Assembly (NCBI GenBank): GCA_022606425.2
Contig: JAHDVF020001353.1
Span: 868,001 to 932,000, forward strand
DNA from: Lepidostoma basale
Lineage: Eukaryota > Arthropoda > Insecta > Trichoptera > Lepidostomatidae
DNA: 64,000 nt
Direction of reading: 5' to 3'
The translations under genes were made by a program, and so were the position numbers. The notes beneath the pieces were generated by a model, which was given only the letters and a program-made list of their open reading frames with translations, made no database searches and was not told where the DNA came from. Position 1 is the stretch's first letter. Every line of letters begins with the position of its first letter. This document shows, one piece after another, positions 1 to 10,425 of the stretch.

Positions 1-335
1 ATGATGGTGTTTGAACAAAATAATGAAAGGTTCTTTTAGATGGTTTAGACATATGGAAAGAATGAATGAAGAAAGAATGGTAATAAAAGTATATGTTAAC
101 GATGTAAATGGAACTAGGAATAGAGGAAGACCGAGGAAAACGTGGCACGATCAAATAAATCAAATATTGAATGTCAGCCATGTAAGGAGTCAGAGAAATC
201 GACGCGCGTCCATGACACGATGTATGAATTTTGATGAATCGAGAGAAATATGTCAGGAAAGAAAAGTGTGGCAGTCCATTATTTCTGCCTACCCCTTCGG
301 GGAGACTAAGTTAGTTAATTAGTTTGTTAGTTTTA
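1..335 (+). mobile_element. Family B LINE, 3' end of pol with (GTTA)n tail
   Basis: The reading frame from 11 to 322 encodes the C-terminal region of an RTE-like polymerase: a WFRHMERM block, then RGRPRKTWHDQ, then a Cys/Arg-rich stretch ending near GET. The 5' side is cut by the window edge, and the first bases carry a one-base change relative to other copies (gtgtttgaac instead of gtgttatgaac). The stop is replaced by a short GTTA-repeat tail. It is a dead 3' fragment of the commonest family in the window. Confidence 0.75.
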
Positions 336-833
336 TGATATTTTATGGTATTGAATGTTCGTCTTGCTAAGACATTTGAGTATAAAATTACATAAAATAC
401 TATCACTTGGTTGCTATGGTCTCTTTGTTTGATGAAATTAGTAATTTAAATTTAATCCAGATGCATACAATTCATTTAAACTTCTATAAAACGTGTATTT
501 TCATCAATATTGTGTATTTCAAAAAAAAAATCAATTAATGTTCAAATCAATGGAAAATTTCGACATGTCTTAACACCAAATGATACCATAAAAGGTATTA
601 TACGCATGTACGAGTACAAGCAATTAATACGAGTGAAAACCTCTGATTTCTAGAAGTTTTTATTTGTTATGTGAATGACATGTTTTTCGCCATTATAATG
701 CGCCATTGAGTTGATTACATCACAAAAACGGCGCTTTAAAAGTTAGCATATTATTATTATTATTATTATTATTATAACACATTTTCAAATATATACAAAT
801 AGAGTACTCCTTAGCTATTCAATTAAATTAAAT
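336..833. other. No gene; decayed repeat pieces
   Basis: AT-rich sequence. At about 640-700 there is a degraded minus-strand piece of the foldback family of 3149-4068 (tttctagaagttttta, then gacatgttttt). At 715-775 the motif aaaacggcgctttaaaa followed by (TTA)n is the 3' tail of an L2-like element. Nothing else is recognised. Confidence 0.45.
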
Positions 834-888
834 AAAACTGTGAATGAACAAATTTTGTTTTTTGTATCACAATTGTATTTTATTTTAC

Positions 889-929
889 GCGACAGCTGTT
901 TCATCAACCAATATTGACATCATCAGGTG
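889..929 (-). ncRNA. Hammerhead-like motif, left arm
   Basis: On the minus strand: CTGATGA, an extra T, a stem II of GTCAAT against GTTGAT, GAAAC, then the palindrome ACAGCTGT and C. All core positions are present. Stem I is weak, only one or two pairs being obvious, so activity is doubtful. Confidence 0.4.
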
Positions 930-1074
930 TTACAATAATTTATCAAGTGTTAAATTTTCGTAATTTTTTTAATCTTTGTGTATTTATTCCTATGTCGACA
1001 TTTGACATAGGTACAAATACTCGTACACAAAGATTCGAAAAATCACGAAAATTTGACATTTGATATATTATTGT

Positions 1075-1118
1075 AACACCTGATGATGTCAACATTGGTT
1101 GATGAAACAGCTGTCGCG
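1075..1118 (+). ncRNA. Hammerhead-like motif, right arm
   Basis: CTGATGA at 1080-1086, an extra T, stem II GTCAAC / GTTGAT with loop ATTG, GAAAC, then ACAGCTGTC. Stem III is an 8-nt palindrome that could pair between two molecules. Stem I is weak. Confidence 0.4.
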
Positions 1119-1172
1119 TAAAATAATATACAATTGTGATACAAAAAACAAAGTTTATTCATTAACAGTTTA

Positions 1173-1865
1173 AAATGTTAAGGTATCATTGTGTTTCGGC
1201 CAAAACAATGGACTATTTAAATAAAATAAAACTTCTAGAAAACAGACGTTTTCATGCGTATTTATTATTAAATACATATGGAGTTTTACATCATTGTTCG
1301 AGAAAAAATATAAATGAATGTTTTATTATGATAAAAAATACAGCGTTCTGATCAAGTATAGACTTTTATGCTTGAGATAAATCGAAAACAAACGCCCTAT
1401 TTTACAGACGACCATTATTTTGGCTTCACGTCTTGAAAGGACTATTTTTAAACAAAATTTTCTCGCTTTTGTTTTTGTCATCTCCTGATATCTGCAGATC
1501 GCGTGACTTAGTTTTTTCGCTGTCAAAAGGCGTAGGGTAGTATATTAAAAATTCACTTACGTACCACGTGACGCCCTTGTCGTAGAGTTACTTCACCTTC
1601 ATAAATAACCAATTCCAATCTTCTAGGTAAGAGAGAATCACTGTTTTCTATTTCCCTTCTCATAAAGGACTTCTTTATTTTTGCTTCTTGTGCATAGCTA
1701 ACAGTATGGGAGAGCTTGTATTCTCGACTGAATATGGAAATATATTGTGATAGCACATTACATGTATACGAGATGAGTAGTTTTCAATTATATTTTGTAT
1801 TTAATAGTGTATATCTCGTATGGATATGTATAGAAGTAGAGTTTAGGTGGATGAAAAGGGGGTTC
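1173..1865. other. No gene; repeat scraps
   Basis: At 1180-1255 there is a dispersed block (gtgtttcggccaaaacaatgga, here quoted in two parts: gtgtttcggcc and aaaacaatgg) also found at 6478-6545 and 21760-21800. It is followed by acttctagaaaacagacg of the foldback family. The rest is AT-rich with no supported coding region. Confidence 0.4.
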
Positions 1866-1953
1866 CCACCACATACCCGAGGGAGTTATAAGGCGCAGCG
1901 TCGCCCTTTCGTCAGCCTCGCTCATGCACTTCCTAGACCTGTTCCCCATCCAT
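1866..1953 (-). repeat. Unclassified repeat U3, partial
   Basis: Diverged match to 63605-63800 (minus) and 45165-45365 (plus). Shared words are ttcccaccacataccc and cagcctcgctc. Only one end of U3 is present before the LINE begins. Confidence 0.5.
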
Positions 1954-1954
1954 C

Positions 1955-2480
1955 GCAAACAAAAGCCTATCCAAAGAAGCTAGGATGGCAGCGCATAATG
2001 GTGTTCTTGTGCCGACCCTTATGTATCGAAGCGAAACATAGAACTGACAAAAGAAGGATGATAGTAGAATTAATGCAGTGGAAATGATATCTCTTAGACG
2101 AATGTGTGGATACTCTGCATATGATAAAGTGTCAAATGCAAGTATAAGAAGTGAATGCGGTTCGAATGAAAGTGCTTTGAACAAAATAATTAAATGGTCG
2201 TTAAGATGGTTTGGACACATGGAAAGAATGAGTAAAGACAGAATGATGAAGAAGGTATAAACAACGTAAACGGAGCTAGAAATAGAGGAAGACCGAGGAA
2301 AACGTGGCACGATAAAATCAATCAAATATTGAATGTCGACTACGTGAGAAGCCAGAGAAATCGACGCGCGTGCATGACACGACGTAAGAAATTTGTCAGG
2401 TAAGAAAAGTGTGGTAGTCCATTCTTTCTGCCTACTCCTTCAGGGAGACGGCGTGATGGTCAGTTAGTTAGTTAGTTAAC
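1955..2480 (+). mobile_element. Family B LINE, 3' fragment with (GTTA)n tail
   Basis: Starts inside pol at the KAYPKKLG-like block and runs through LRRMCGYS, LRWFGHMERM and the RGRPRKTWHD domain to a gttagttagttag tail at 2462-2478. Several frameshifts and a stop after MMKKV break the frame. No endonuclease or polymerase active site is included. Confidence 0.75.
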
Positions 2481-3148
2481 TTAGGCAGAGAACCAGGGAC
2501 ATAACATTACGCGATCAATGGGTTCAATTTTGAAAAGGATTTTTTTTATGGAAATTTTGGGGTTGAAGGTGATTTATTACTCTAAATTTTATAACTAAGC
2601 AATGGAACTGTTTATATTTTAAGACAAACACAATTGGCCATTTCAGAAGTTGAAAAAATAACTTTTACATACAATTTTTAAACAAAAGATCCTTCTCACG
2701 GTTTTTATGATCTAAAATTAAATTCTTTACACCTTGAACCTGAAATCGTTTCTTCTCTTTCTCAACATTATTTATATCTCTATTGTTTTATCAAGCAATA
2801 AACAGATTCGTGAATTAAGTCTCGTGAATTCAAGCGAGTAATACAAATTTATATCAAATAAAATCCTGAAGGAAAATTATTTTTAGTACAAATTGTCTTA
2901 CCCACTAGACTCTAAGTAATACCCTTACTAAGTGACTCTAATCTTCATTGAAATTTTCTTTGTGCCTTCTGTTATTCTGTACACGCCCTTATACATAAAG
3001 ATTTACCTTAGAGTTCATAAGGTAACCAAAAATCCAATTCGTTTTTCCACCATAAAAATAATCTCTCCTTTTTAAACTTTAATACAAACCTAATTCATTT
3101 CATTTATTGTTTCTTGAACAATGATGTAAAACTCCATATTAAACAATT
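2481..3148. other. No gene seen
   Basis: AT-rich single-copy-looking sequence with no ORF, tail or terminal repeat that I can support. The last 40 bases (ttgaacaatgatgtaaaact) recur near 60260 and belong to the foldback family's flank. Confidence 0.4.
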
Positions 3149-3181
3149 TATACGAACGAAAACGTCAGTTTTCTAGAAGTT

Positions 3182-3407
3182 CGTGGCAGAGTGGTAAGAA
3201 CTCTTACTTCCTTACCGAAGGTTCCGGGTTCGATTCCCGGCGATGGCAGTGTGATTGTCACATTGTCTTTGGTCTGGTGTAGAATTCACGTGACAATAAA
3301 ATGGCGATAGATTGGCTACCTATCACATGTCATGAGAATCAATTTAATAGCTAAAAATAAATTGTATACAGTAATAGGGTTCAAACGACCTGTTGTATAC
3401 AAAAAAA
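3182..3407 (+). mobile_element. tRNA-derived SINE nested in the foldback arm
   Basis: The head contains an A-box-like TGGCAGAGTGG and a B-box GGTTCGATTCC, so it is a Pol III promoter of tRNA origin. The body continues gtgtgattgtcacat and ends gacctgttgtatac plus an A-run. It is flanked by the 5-bp duplication AAGTT (3177-3181 and 3408-3412), and removing it restores the foldback arm. Other copies: 35858, 38489, 44945 and 51225. Confidence 0.85.
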
Positions 3408-3967
3408 AAGTTTTATTATATTTTATGGGAATGACATTTTTCGCCCTTCTAAGGCATTATCAAATGTAACGAAACTTCAACTCATTCGCAGTTTATATAC
3501 ACTAGTAAATGGAGCAGAATATGGTAATTAACGAAAATTTGTGTTACTTTATACATTTTAACAAAGAATTATTTGGGTAGGTCCAGAAATGTTGGAAAGT
3601 GGTTCATGGAACTCTTGGATACTAAATGATATTATATAAATCAAAAATAAGTTATTTGAGGTAGGACGGTGTAAAGTGTTTCCAAGAAAAACAATTTATA
3701 AGAAGATATTTTTCTTAAAAACACTTTATTTCGTCCTACCTCAAATAACTTATTTTTGATTTATATAATATCATTTAGTATCCCCTAACTATGTAATCAT
3801 TGTCATAAAATTTCTTAACGAGTTCCAAGAAATACTTTCCAAGATTTCTGGACCTACCCAAATAATTATTTGTTAAAAACGTATAAAGTCACGTCAATTT
3901 TCGTTAATTACCATATTCTGCTCCATTTACTAGTGTATATAAACTGCAACGAGTTAGAGTTTCGTCA

Positions 3968-4003
3968 TATTTGATAATGCCTTAAAAGGGCGAAACATGT
4001 CAT
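3968..4003 (+). ncRNA. Degenerate hammerhead-like core
   Basis: TTGATAA replaces CTGATGA (C3 and G8 changed), followed by T, GCCTT / AAGGGC, GAAAC and ATGTC. Stem II and the 3' core are kept, but the core changes should abolish catalysis. It is homologous to the intact motifs by position and layout. Confidence 0.35.
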
Positions 4004-4144
4004 TCCCATAAAATATAAAAAAACTTCTAGAAAACTGACGTTTTCATTCGTATTAATTATCTAATTCATTTCTCTCATATAATTAATATTCAATACTATT
4101 TTAATAAAAAGTCGAAAAAATCGACGAGCGTGCATATTCTTATT

Positions 4145-4330
4145 ATTCTTTTAAACTCGTCGTTTGTGCAGAGTTTGCTTGACTTGTAGTTCGTCCATGC
4201 TATCAGCGATTAAAACAGCGTCGTCTGCATATAGCAAACAACTGATGGACATATTGTTCATTTTCGCACCAGCGTTTATGCCATCTAATTCTTTCATATA
4301 CTTGTCCATGTAGTTAAGTCCAAGATGTAG
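4145..4330 (-). pseudogene. LINE reverse-transcriptase core fragment
   Basis: Minus-strand translation gives MKELDGINAGAKM, then SCLLYADDAVLIADSMDEL. The YADD box (4220-4231) is the metal-binding catalytic motif of reverse transcriptases. The fragment is about 60 codons and then stops. It resembles the RTE-like polymerases whose 3' ends litter the window, but I cannot assign it to a particular family. Confidence 0.7.
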
Positions 4331-4815
4331 TTAAAAAGTTAAATATCAATTGCTTAAAAGTTATCATTATAATTGGGTTCAAAAAACTTACTATATACTT
4401 ATGTGAAAAACTACCATTTAACTACCACAAGAACCCTACATATGATTACCCTAAATAATGTTACCCTTCGATTGAAACCAGTGTACTTAAACGATTCTAG
4501 AAATAAACTGAAATGAATGGGTACGAAGGCAAACGATTTATCATATAACATTGGAAATTTAAATAACACGTGACCATATATGGTAGAAGTGTTATAATCC
4601 CTGTTATTCGTCCCGAATTCGAGCACCTATGAAACCCTTAGAACTAATCCAGGAGGTACTAGGATCTAGGTTTGGCTGAAGGGAGTCAGTTAGCTTAATC
4701 CTGGATTAAAATATTGAAATCCCTTGAAGGGAATTATTCATTTGAGAGAGTAATTAACCCTTTCAGACCGGAATTCGATACATAAAAATATCTATACAAC
4801 ATAAAAAAAAAAATT
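4331..4815. other. No gene seen
   Basis: AT-rich sequence with no supported feature. Confidence 0.35.
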
Positions 4816-5153
4816 AAATATGACATGGTATCAGCAGAAATGAGAACATTGCAACCTATTGTGGGGAGAACCCTTAGAGATAGGATGCCCAATGAAGACA
4901 TTTGCAAATCCTGCAAAATTGAAAACATAGTGAGATGGAGTAGGCATAGAAGACGATTCTGGAGGGACCACATCGAGGGAATGGATCCAGCAAGAATTCC
5001 TAATATCGTGATGTACGAGACTCCAGAGGGCCGTCGGCCACCAAAACGACCGCGAAAGAAATGAAGAGAAGGCTGGTCGTCTTCATCACAGGAAGAAAGT
5101 TGATATCCTGCATAAACAGATCGCAAGATCTACAATCAGAAGAAGAAGAAGTT
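4816..5153 (+). mobile_element. Family D LINE, 3' end with (GAA)n tail
   Basis: The frame 4825-5064 encodes AEMRTLQPIVGRTLRDRM, an IVRWSRHRRRFWRDHI block and a basic PPKRPRKK end. This is the C-terminal region of a BovB/RTE-like polymerase. It ends with agaagaagaag at about 5140-5152. The 5' side is truncated within pol. Confidence 0.65.
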
Positions 5154-5379
5154 TTGGTTTTTTAATTAACAAAATATTTGTAAGCATTAAAATTAACCTT
5201 TTATTCATTATTTTGAAAAAAGTACACGCGATACGATGCTGTGTAAGTACTACACATCTCAATATTAGATATTTATGATTTTTTAAATATTCAACTGCTT
5301 TCCAATTGAACGGAATTGTTAATGAATATTTCATTTATTGCCATTGCTTGGTGGATAAACATGATAAAACGAGTTCTTT

Positions 5380-6024
5380 TTCTTCTTCCTCTTAGTTTAG
5401 GCCGTATGACCTGTTTGTGGCGGTGGGCTGTCCTGGGATGATGATGTCCAACCATCTCTTCATCTCTTCGGCGGCCTTCCTGGTAATCTCTTCCTGCTTG
5501 AGTTTTCATCTTTAACAATTTTTACAATTCTTGTATTCTCCATGTGGTCCACGTGGTCTCTGCAAAAGCGCCTTCTGCTTCTTCCCATCTCACTATGTCC
5601 TCAACACTACAGACAGACCTTATCGTTTCATTTCTGATCCGATCTCTGAGGGTTTTGCCAGCGATGGAGCGTAGGGTTCTCATTTCTGCTACTCTGAGAA
5701 GGTTCTTTGTTCTATTGGTATCGACTCTGACCTCTATTCCATACGTCATGATGGGGCGAACGCTTGCCTTGTATATCTTGACTTTACTTTCGGTTAGCAT
5801 GTATTTGTTCTTCCATATGGTGTCGCGCAAGCAGCCAGCCACGGCTGTCGCTTTGATGGTTTGTGTTCGCACAGGTCACTGTAGCTACCGATCTCTATGC
5901 CTAGGTAAGTGAATCGCATGACTTGCTCAATAGGTGTGTTATCGATGATCATTTTACATCTGAAAGGCTCTTTTGATATCGTTAAGCATTTCTTTTTAAA
6001 AATAAATAAATACTTAAAATACAA
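5380..6024 (-). mobile_element. Family D LINE, 3' region, frameshifted
   Basis: Reading leftward, the pieces are a TYLGIEIGSYSDL block (about 6000-5900), then YGIEVRVDTNRTKN and LRVAEMRTLRSIAGKTLRDR (5800-5600), then DYQEGRRRDEEM near 5480. These are consecutive parts of one BovB/RTE-like pol C-terminus now split over three frames. The 3' end near 5378 carries a GAA-rich run. Confidence 0.65.
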
Positions 6025-6049
6025 TTGTGATAAAAAAATATATATATTT

Positions 6050-6455
6050 AACTAACTAACTTACCATCACGCCGTCTCCCCGGAAGGGGAGGCAAAATTA
6101 ATGGAACGCCACACTGTTCTGTCCTGACATACTTCTCTCGTTCCTCTACATTCATACATCTTGTCATGCACGCACGTCGATTTTTCCGACTCCTCACGTG
6201 ACCGACATTCAATATTTCATTGATTTGATCGTGCCACGTTTTCTTCGGCCTTCCTCTATTTCTAGCTCCGTTCACGCCGTTTACATATACTTTCTTTACC
6301 ATTCTGTCTTCACTCATTCTTTCCATGTCTCCAAACTACCTTAATGACCCATTCCTTATTTTGTTCATAACACTTTCATTCGCACCACTTTCACTTCTTA
6401 TACTTGCATTTGTCACTCTATCATATACAGATTTGCCACACATTCGTCTTTGAGA
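6050..6455 (-). mobile_element. Family B LINE, 3' end
   Basis: Minus copy with the tail reading aactaacttaccatcacgcc at its left edge. The frame 6326-6048 encodes MERMSEDRM, then RNRGRPKKTWHDQ and the Cys/Arg-rich end; the part at 6330-6455 encodes the upstream LYDRVTN-like block in another frame. Confidence 0.75.
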
Positions 6456-6860
6456 TAGAGATAAAAAATATATTTAACATTGTAAAATGTTAATGTATCA
6501 TAGTGTTTCGGCCAAAACAATGGACCGTTTAAAAATGTTACTTCTAAGATCTCGCATCTAAACTGAAAACTAACATTTTACATATTTCATACCCAAATTA
6601 TAAAGTTGGTACATTTTTAGGTTTCCCGGGCTTCAAGGGGTTAAAGGGTGGCTTCCTTTGAAGAAATAAGGGAGTTATAGTGTCGTGAAATAATTCACAC
6701 GTAGTAGTTTATGTTAGTGTTTTGTTGTGAATTATATATGTTAGTGAATTAATATATCACAAACTTTGTATACGCATTACGTGTTTGGAAGTTTACTTTA
6801 CTTCCTGGAAGGGCGCGATTACGGAAAACTTTGACCTTTATGCTCTCAGCAGAAATTTTC
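6456..6860. other. No gene; one repeat scrap
   Basis: At 6478-6545 lies the dispersed gtgtttcggcc block. The rest is AT-rich and unassigned. Confidence 0.35.
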
Positions 6861-7132
6861 TCATATCGTTATCCAATATAGCCTTGCTTTTTTTGTTTCA
6901 CAATTCTAATATATTTCTGTTACAATACCAGCCTATTAATTGTGAATACCGTTATCCAATATTCCATTTAATGAGCGTTCCTTTTTGTTTCACAATACCA
7001 GTATTTTTCTGTAACTATACCAGCCTATTAATAGTACAATAATGATCCAATATAGACTTTATAATAAGCCTTCTTTTTTGTATTTTTCGGTAACAATACC
7101 AGCCTATTAATTTTAATGCCGTTATCTAATAT

Positions 7133-7769
7133 TGCATTTGAACGGCCGTAACGTTGAAAGGGTGGAAAATTTTAAATACCTCGGCAGCATACTAAGGCAA
7201 TCTCTTGACCCAGATGTAGAGATAAAATGCAGAATTGAGGCAGCAAGAGCTACGTTTAATAAAATGAAATCACTCTTCTACAATGATAACGTATACTTGA
7301 AACTCCGCCAGAGAATGATCAAATGCTATGTGTGGTCTGTTTTATTGTACGGGTGTGAAACTTGGATCCTGAAAGTTGACTCAATGAACAGACTGGAAGC
7401 ATTTGAAATGTGGCTCCATCGCCGAATGCTCAGAATTCCCTGGACATACATGGTTACCAATACCGAAGTCCTGAGGCGAGCTAGAGTTGACAGGGAATTG
7501 TTATCAACTATCAAGGTTCGAAAGATCTCATATCTGGGTCATATACTGCGTGGGGAAAAGTACCACCTTCTCCAACTGATATTGGAGGGAAAAATTGAGG
7601 GACGCCGAGGGCTCGGAAGGAGACAAATGTCCTGGCTGCGAAACGTGAGGGAGTGGACCGGCATCCGAAGTGTTGAGGAGCTGTTCCGAGCGGAGCAGGA
7701 CAGGGACAGGTTCGCCGAGGTGATCGCCAACGTTGGGGGGACCCGACAGGGCACTTGAAGAAGAAGAAG
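7133..7769 (+). mobile_element. Family C LINE, 3' end, open frame
   Basis: An uninterrupted frame of about 208 codons (7135-7758) encodes the pol C-terminus of an RTE-like element: VENFKYLGSIL, IKCYVWSVLLYGCETW, RMLRIPWTYMVTN, ISYLGHILRGEKY, a GRRGLGRRQMSWLRNVREW block and ANVGGTRQGT. It lacks the endonuclease and the catalytic polymerase core. The tail is (GAA)4. The fragment is flanked by ATCTAATAT at 7124-7132 and 7770-7778, a 9-bp target duplication made from satellite sequence. The open frame indicates a fairly young, 5'-truncated insertion. Confidence 0.85.
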
Positions 7770-7888
7770 ATCTAATATAGTCTTTACAATGATGCATATT
7801 TTTTGTAAATTTCTGTAACAATTCCAGTATAATAATTGTAAATGCAGTTATCCAATACATAATTTATAATAACGATTTTTTTTTAATT

Positions 7889-8030
7889 AAAACACTATTT
7901 TTTCCACTGGAGAACGATATAAACTGAGTTGAGAAACAAACTTGAGTTTATGTCCTTCTCTTGATGATGAAGGTGTAAGACTTCAAAACGTGTCGAGAAA
8001 AATAAACTCTGAAGTGGAAAAACAGTGTTT
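7889..8030. repeat. Inverted repeat with ribozyme-like motif
   Basis: Termini aacactattttttccact (left) and agtggaaaaacagtgtt (right) are inverted. A relative, lacking its centre, is at 41660-41765. The sequence downstream (gaattccacagt...taagtttatct) recurs at about 42100-42140, so the two copies share a longer unit. Confidence 0.6.
7955..8000 (+). ncRNA. Hammerhead-like motif
   Basis: Stem I TTCTC / GAGAA is a perfect 5 bp. The core is TTGATGA (C3 changed to T), then an extra T, stem II GAAG / CTTC, then AAAAC where GAAAC is expected, and GTGTC. Two core substitutions suggest loss of activity, but the fold is retained. Confidence 0.4.
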
Positions 8031-8096
8031 TTATTCATAAAAAATTGGACATTATAGAATTCCACAGTACTACCTCTAAGTTTATCTGATATTAAT

Positions 8097-8178
8097 TAAT
8101 CAAATCAGTTTATTTCATCAATAGACATTACAAAATTAAGTTTTAAGGTATCTTATGAGAATAGGTAAAATAATGTAT
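8097..8178 (-). mobile_element. LINE-A 3' terminus
   Basis: Reads caaatcagtttatttcatc, gacattacaaaatt and ataggtaaaataat, the reverse complement of the LINE-A 3' UTR and its GATTT tail. Only about 80 bp remain. Confidence 0.7.
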
Positions 8179-9535
8179 TTATAAATAAGCCTTCCTCTGT
8201 AGTTTCACAATACTAGTATATTTCCGTTGCAATACCAACCTATTAAGTGTAAATACCGCTATCCACTATAGCCTTTATAATGATCCTTCCTTTTTTTTAC
8301 AATATCAGCATATTTGTGGAACAATACCAGCCTATTTTTTATAAATACCATTATCCAATATAGCCTTTAATGAACCTTCCTTTTTACCGGTATCCACTAT
8401 TGCCTTTATAATGATCCTTCCTTTTTGTTTTACAATATCAGTATATTTCTGGAACAATACCAGCATATTTATTATAAATACCTTTATCCAATATAGCCTT
8501 TAATGAACCTTCCTTTTTGTTTTACAATATCAGTATATTTCTGGAACAATACCAGCATATTTATTATAAAAACCTTTATCCAATATAGCCTTTAATGAAC
8601 CTACCTTTTTGTTTTACAATATCAGTATATTTCTGGAACAATACCAGCATATTTATTATAAATACCTTTATCCAATATAGCCTTTAATGAACCTACCTTT
8701 TTGTTTTACAAAATCAGTATATTTCTGGAACAATACCAGCATATTTATTATAAATACCTTTATCCAACATTGCCTTTAATGAACCTACCTTTTTGTTTTA
8801 CAAAATCAGTATATTTCTGGAACAATACCAGCATATTTATTATAAATACCTTTATCCAATATAGCCTTTAATGAACCTACCTTTTTGTTTTACAAAATCA
8901 GTATATTTCTGGAACAATACCAGCATATTTATTATAAATACCTTTATCCAACATTGCCTTTAATGAACCTACCTTTTTGTTTTACAAAATCAGTATATTT
9001 CTGGAACAATACCAGCATATTTATTATAAATACCTTTATCCAATATAGCCTTTAATGAACCTACCTTTTTGTTTTACAAAATCAGTATATTTCTGGAACA
9101 ATACCAGCATATTTATTATAAATACCTTTATCCAACATTGCCTTTAATGAACCTACCTTTTTGTTTTACAAAATCAGTATATTTCTGGAACAATACCAGC
9201 ATATTTATTATAAATACCTTTATCCAATATAGCCTTTAATGAACCTACCTTTTTGTTTTACAAAATCAGTATATTTCTGTAACAATACCAGCATATTTAT
9301 TATAAATACCTTTATCCAAAATAGCCTTTAATAAACCTTAATTTTTGTTTCAATATACCAATATATTTATGCAACAATACCAGCATATTAATTAAAAAAT
9401 GAAATGAACTTATTATATATTTTTTTTCTTGAGAGACAATTTTTTTGTGATCATTTGCAAATATAACAAAAATAGCATTTGAATTCTTTCTCGATTAGAA
9501 ACTTTATCATATTTTGCATCAAGTCTTTATTTGCA

Positions 9536-9700
9536 CTTCTTCTTCTGGTGTCGTGATAGTTCCCTCCCAACGTCGGCGTTCACTGCAGAGAAAGCATCTC
9601 TGCGCGTTCCTGTCCACTCTCTTACATATCCCAGCCAGGATGACTGCCTTCAGCCTACTCTCCGACGTTCTTCTATTTTACCCATGATTATCAGCCGAGG
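9536..9700 (-). mobile_element. Family C LINE, decayed 3' scrap
   Basis: The reverse strand begins with an (AAG) tail region and resembles the GRRxxSWLRNVREWTG end of family C (compare cactctcttacatatcccagccagg). It has many substitutions and no open frame. Confidence 0.45.
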
Positions 9701-9704
9701 GATT

Positions 9705-10112
9705 AATAAAATGATAAATAAATTACGGGGGTAAGACAAAAAGGCAGATTATTTTATTCGTTTTAGAACGCCGTTTGTATTAATAATGGAACCCCTTTTA
9801 AGCCATGGCCGTTTTCGTAAAGCAGTATCTTCCTAAATTCATAATTTGGTTTTATTTTGGTGATTTCCAAGAGTTCTCAATTCATTTACTTAATATTTAT
9901 GAGACACTGCCTGCCAGCGCCGCCGCCAAGAGCCGTTTCATGTTTCCATCTTATCACTTCCAATTGACGCATAACTTAAGGCGGATTTCAGCCTCAATAC
10001 CATTGTACAAACAGCTCTAGTTGTTTTAGTGTATACCCCGTTGTTTGATTGTGTTATACACCCGAATAAATAAAATATCCCCCTCTTCCTCTACACCCCT
10101 ACCAGCGAATAA
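9705..10112. other. No gene seen
   Basis: A 71-codon open frame at 9805-10020 has no recognisable motif and no neighbours supporting it. I regard it as chance. Confidence 0.35.
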
Positions 10113-10147
10113 TAATCCACAAATACTACAAAAATTAAAAACAGTTA

Positions 10148-10425
10148 ACATTATAAACTAACTAACTTAATAAATAATCATCACGCCGTCTCACTGAAGG
10201 GGTAGGCAGAAAGAATGGACTGCCACACTTTTCTTTCCTGACATATTTCTCTCGATTCCTCACCAATAATACATCATTTCTGCGACTCCTCACGTTCAAT
10301 ATTTGATTGATTTGATCGTGCCACGTTTTCCTCAGCCTTCCTCTATTTCTAGCTCCGTTCACGCCGTTTACATATACCTTCTTTACCATTCTATCTTCAC
10401 TCATTCTTTCCTTATTTTGTTCAAT
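10148..10425 (-). mobile_element. Family B LINE, 3' end, between direct repeats
   Basis: Minus-strand 3' end (RGRLRKTWHDQ block, Cys-poor end) with tail aactaactt. It lies between two near-identical segments of about 51 bp (10113-10164 and 10451-10501, beginning aatccaca and ending aaactaactaa). Confidence 0.7.

Larger units (their letters stand above)
834..1172. repeat. Inverted repeat with ribozyme-like arms
   Basis: The left arm (834-945) and right arm (1060-1172) are reverse complements with few mismatches. They share ttgtatcacaattgta, gcgacagctg and catcatcaggtgttac. The centre is a second palindrome (cctatgtc...gacatagg, 988-1011). Each arm carries a CTGATGA...GAAAC core pointing away from the centre. 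A relative lies at 21540-21745. Confidence 0.75.
3149..4068. mobile_element. Foldback element, about 900 bp
   Basis: Two long arms are reverse complements. The left arm runs 3149-3690 once the nested SINE is removed, and the right arm runs 3715-4068. Outer ends read acgaaaacgtcagttttc and gaaaactgacgttttc; shared inner words include tttactagtgtatataaac and caaataacttatttttga. There is no ORF, so it is a non-autonomous hairpin-forming element. Each arm holds a degenerate ribozyme-like core (3430-3470 minus, 3968-4003 plus). Fragments of the same family occur at 24105, 34318, 60290 and 61125. Confidence 0.8.
6861..9410. repeat. 92-bp minisatellite array
   Basis: Monomers contain ttacaaaatcagtatattt, ggaacaataccagcatatt and tatccaatatagcc. 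Flanking monomers (6861-7124, 7779-7870, 8180-8560) are diverged and of irregular length. The core, 8565-9330, is homogeneous with an exact 92-bp spacing. Within the core, monomers alternate between ccaatatag (8672, 8856, 9040, 9224) and ccaacattg (8764, 8948, 9132), giving a 184-bp higher-order repeat. LINE-C, a ribozyme-like element and a LINE-A tail interrupt it. Confidence 0.9.

Noticed and set aside
300..335. GTTA repeats as insect telomere repeats
   Set aside because: The insect telomere unit is TTAGG; these are tetranucleotide tails of LINE 3' ends.
1180..1255. The gtgtttcggcc block as a ribozyme
   Set aside because: Its complement has GGCCGAAACAC but no CTGANGA side in any of the three copies.
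1716..2087. 123-codon plus-strand frame
   Set aside because: It runs across the junction of U3 and a family B LINE and is a shadow of both.
3182..3260. A genuine tRNA gene
   Set aside because: A and B boxes are present, but no cloverleaf is complete, and the sequence continues into a body and tail shared with four other copies, as in a SINE.
8565..9330. Regular 92-bp repeats as a CRISPR array
   Set aside because: No unique spacers between conserved repeats; the monomers are contiguous and the DNA is eukaryotic.
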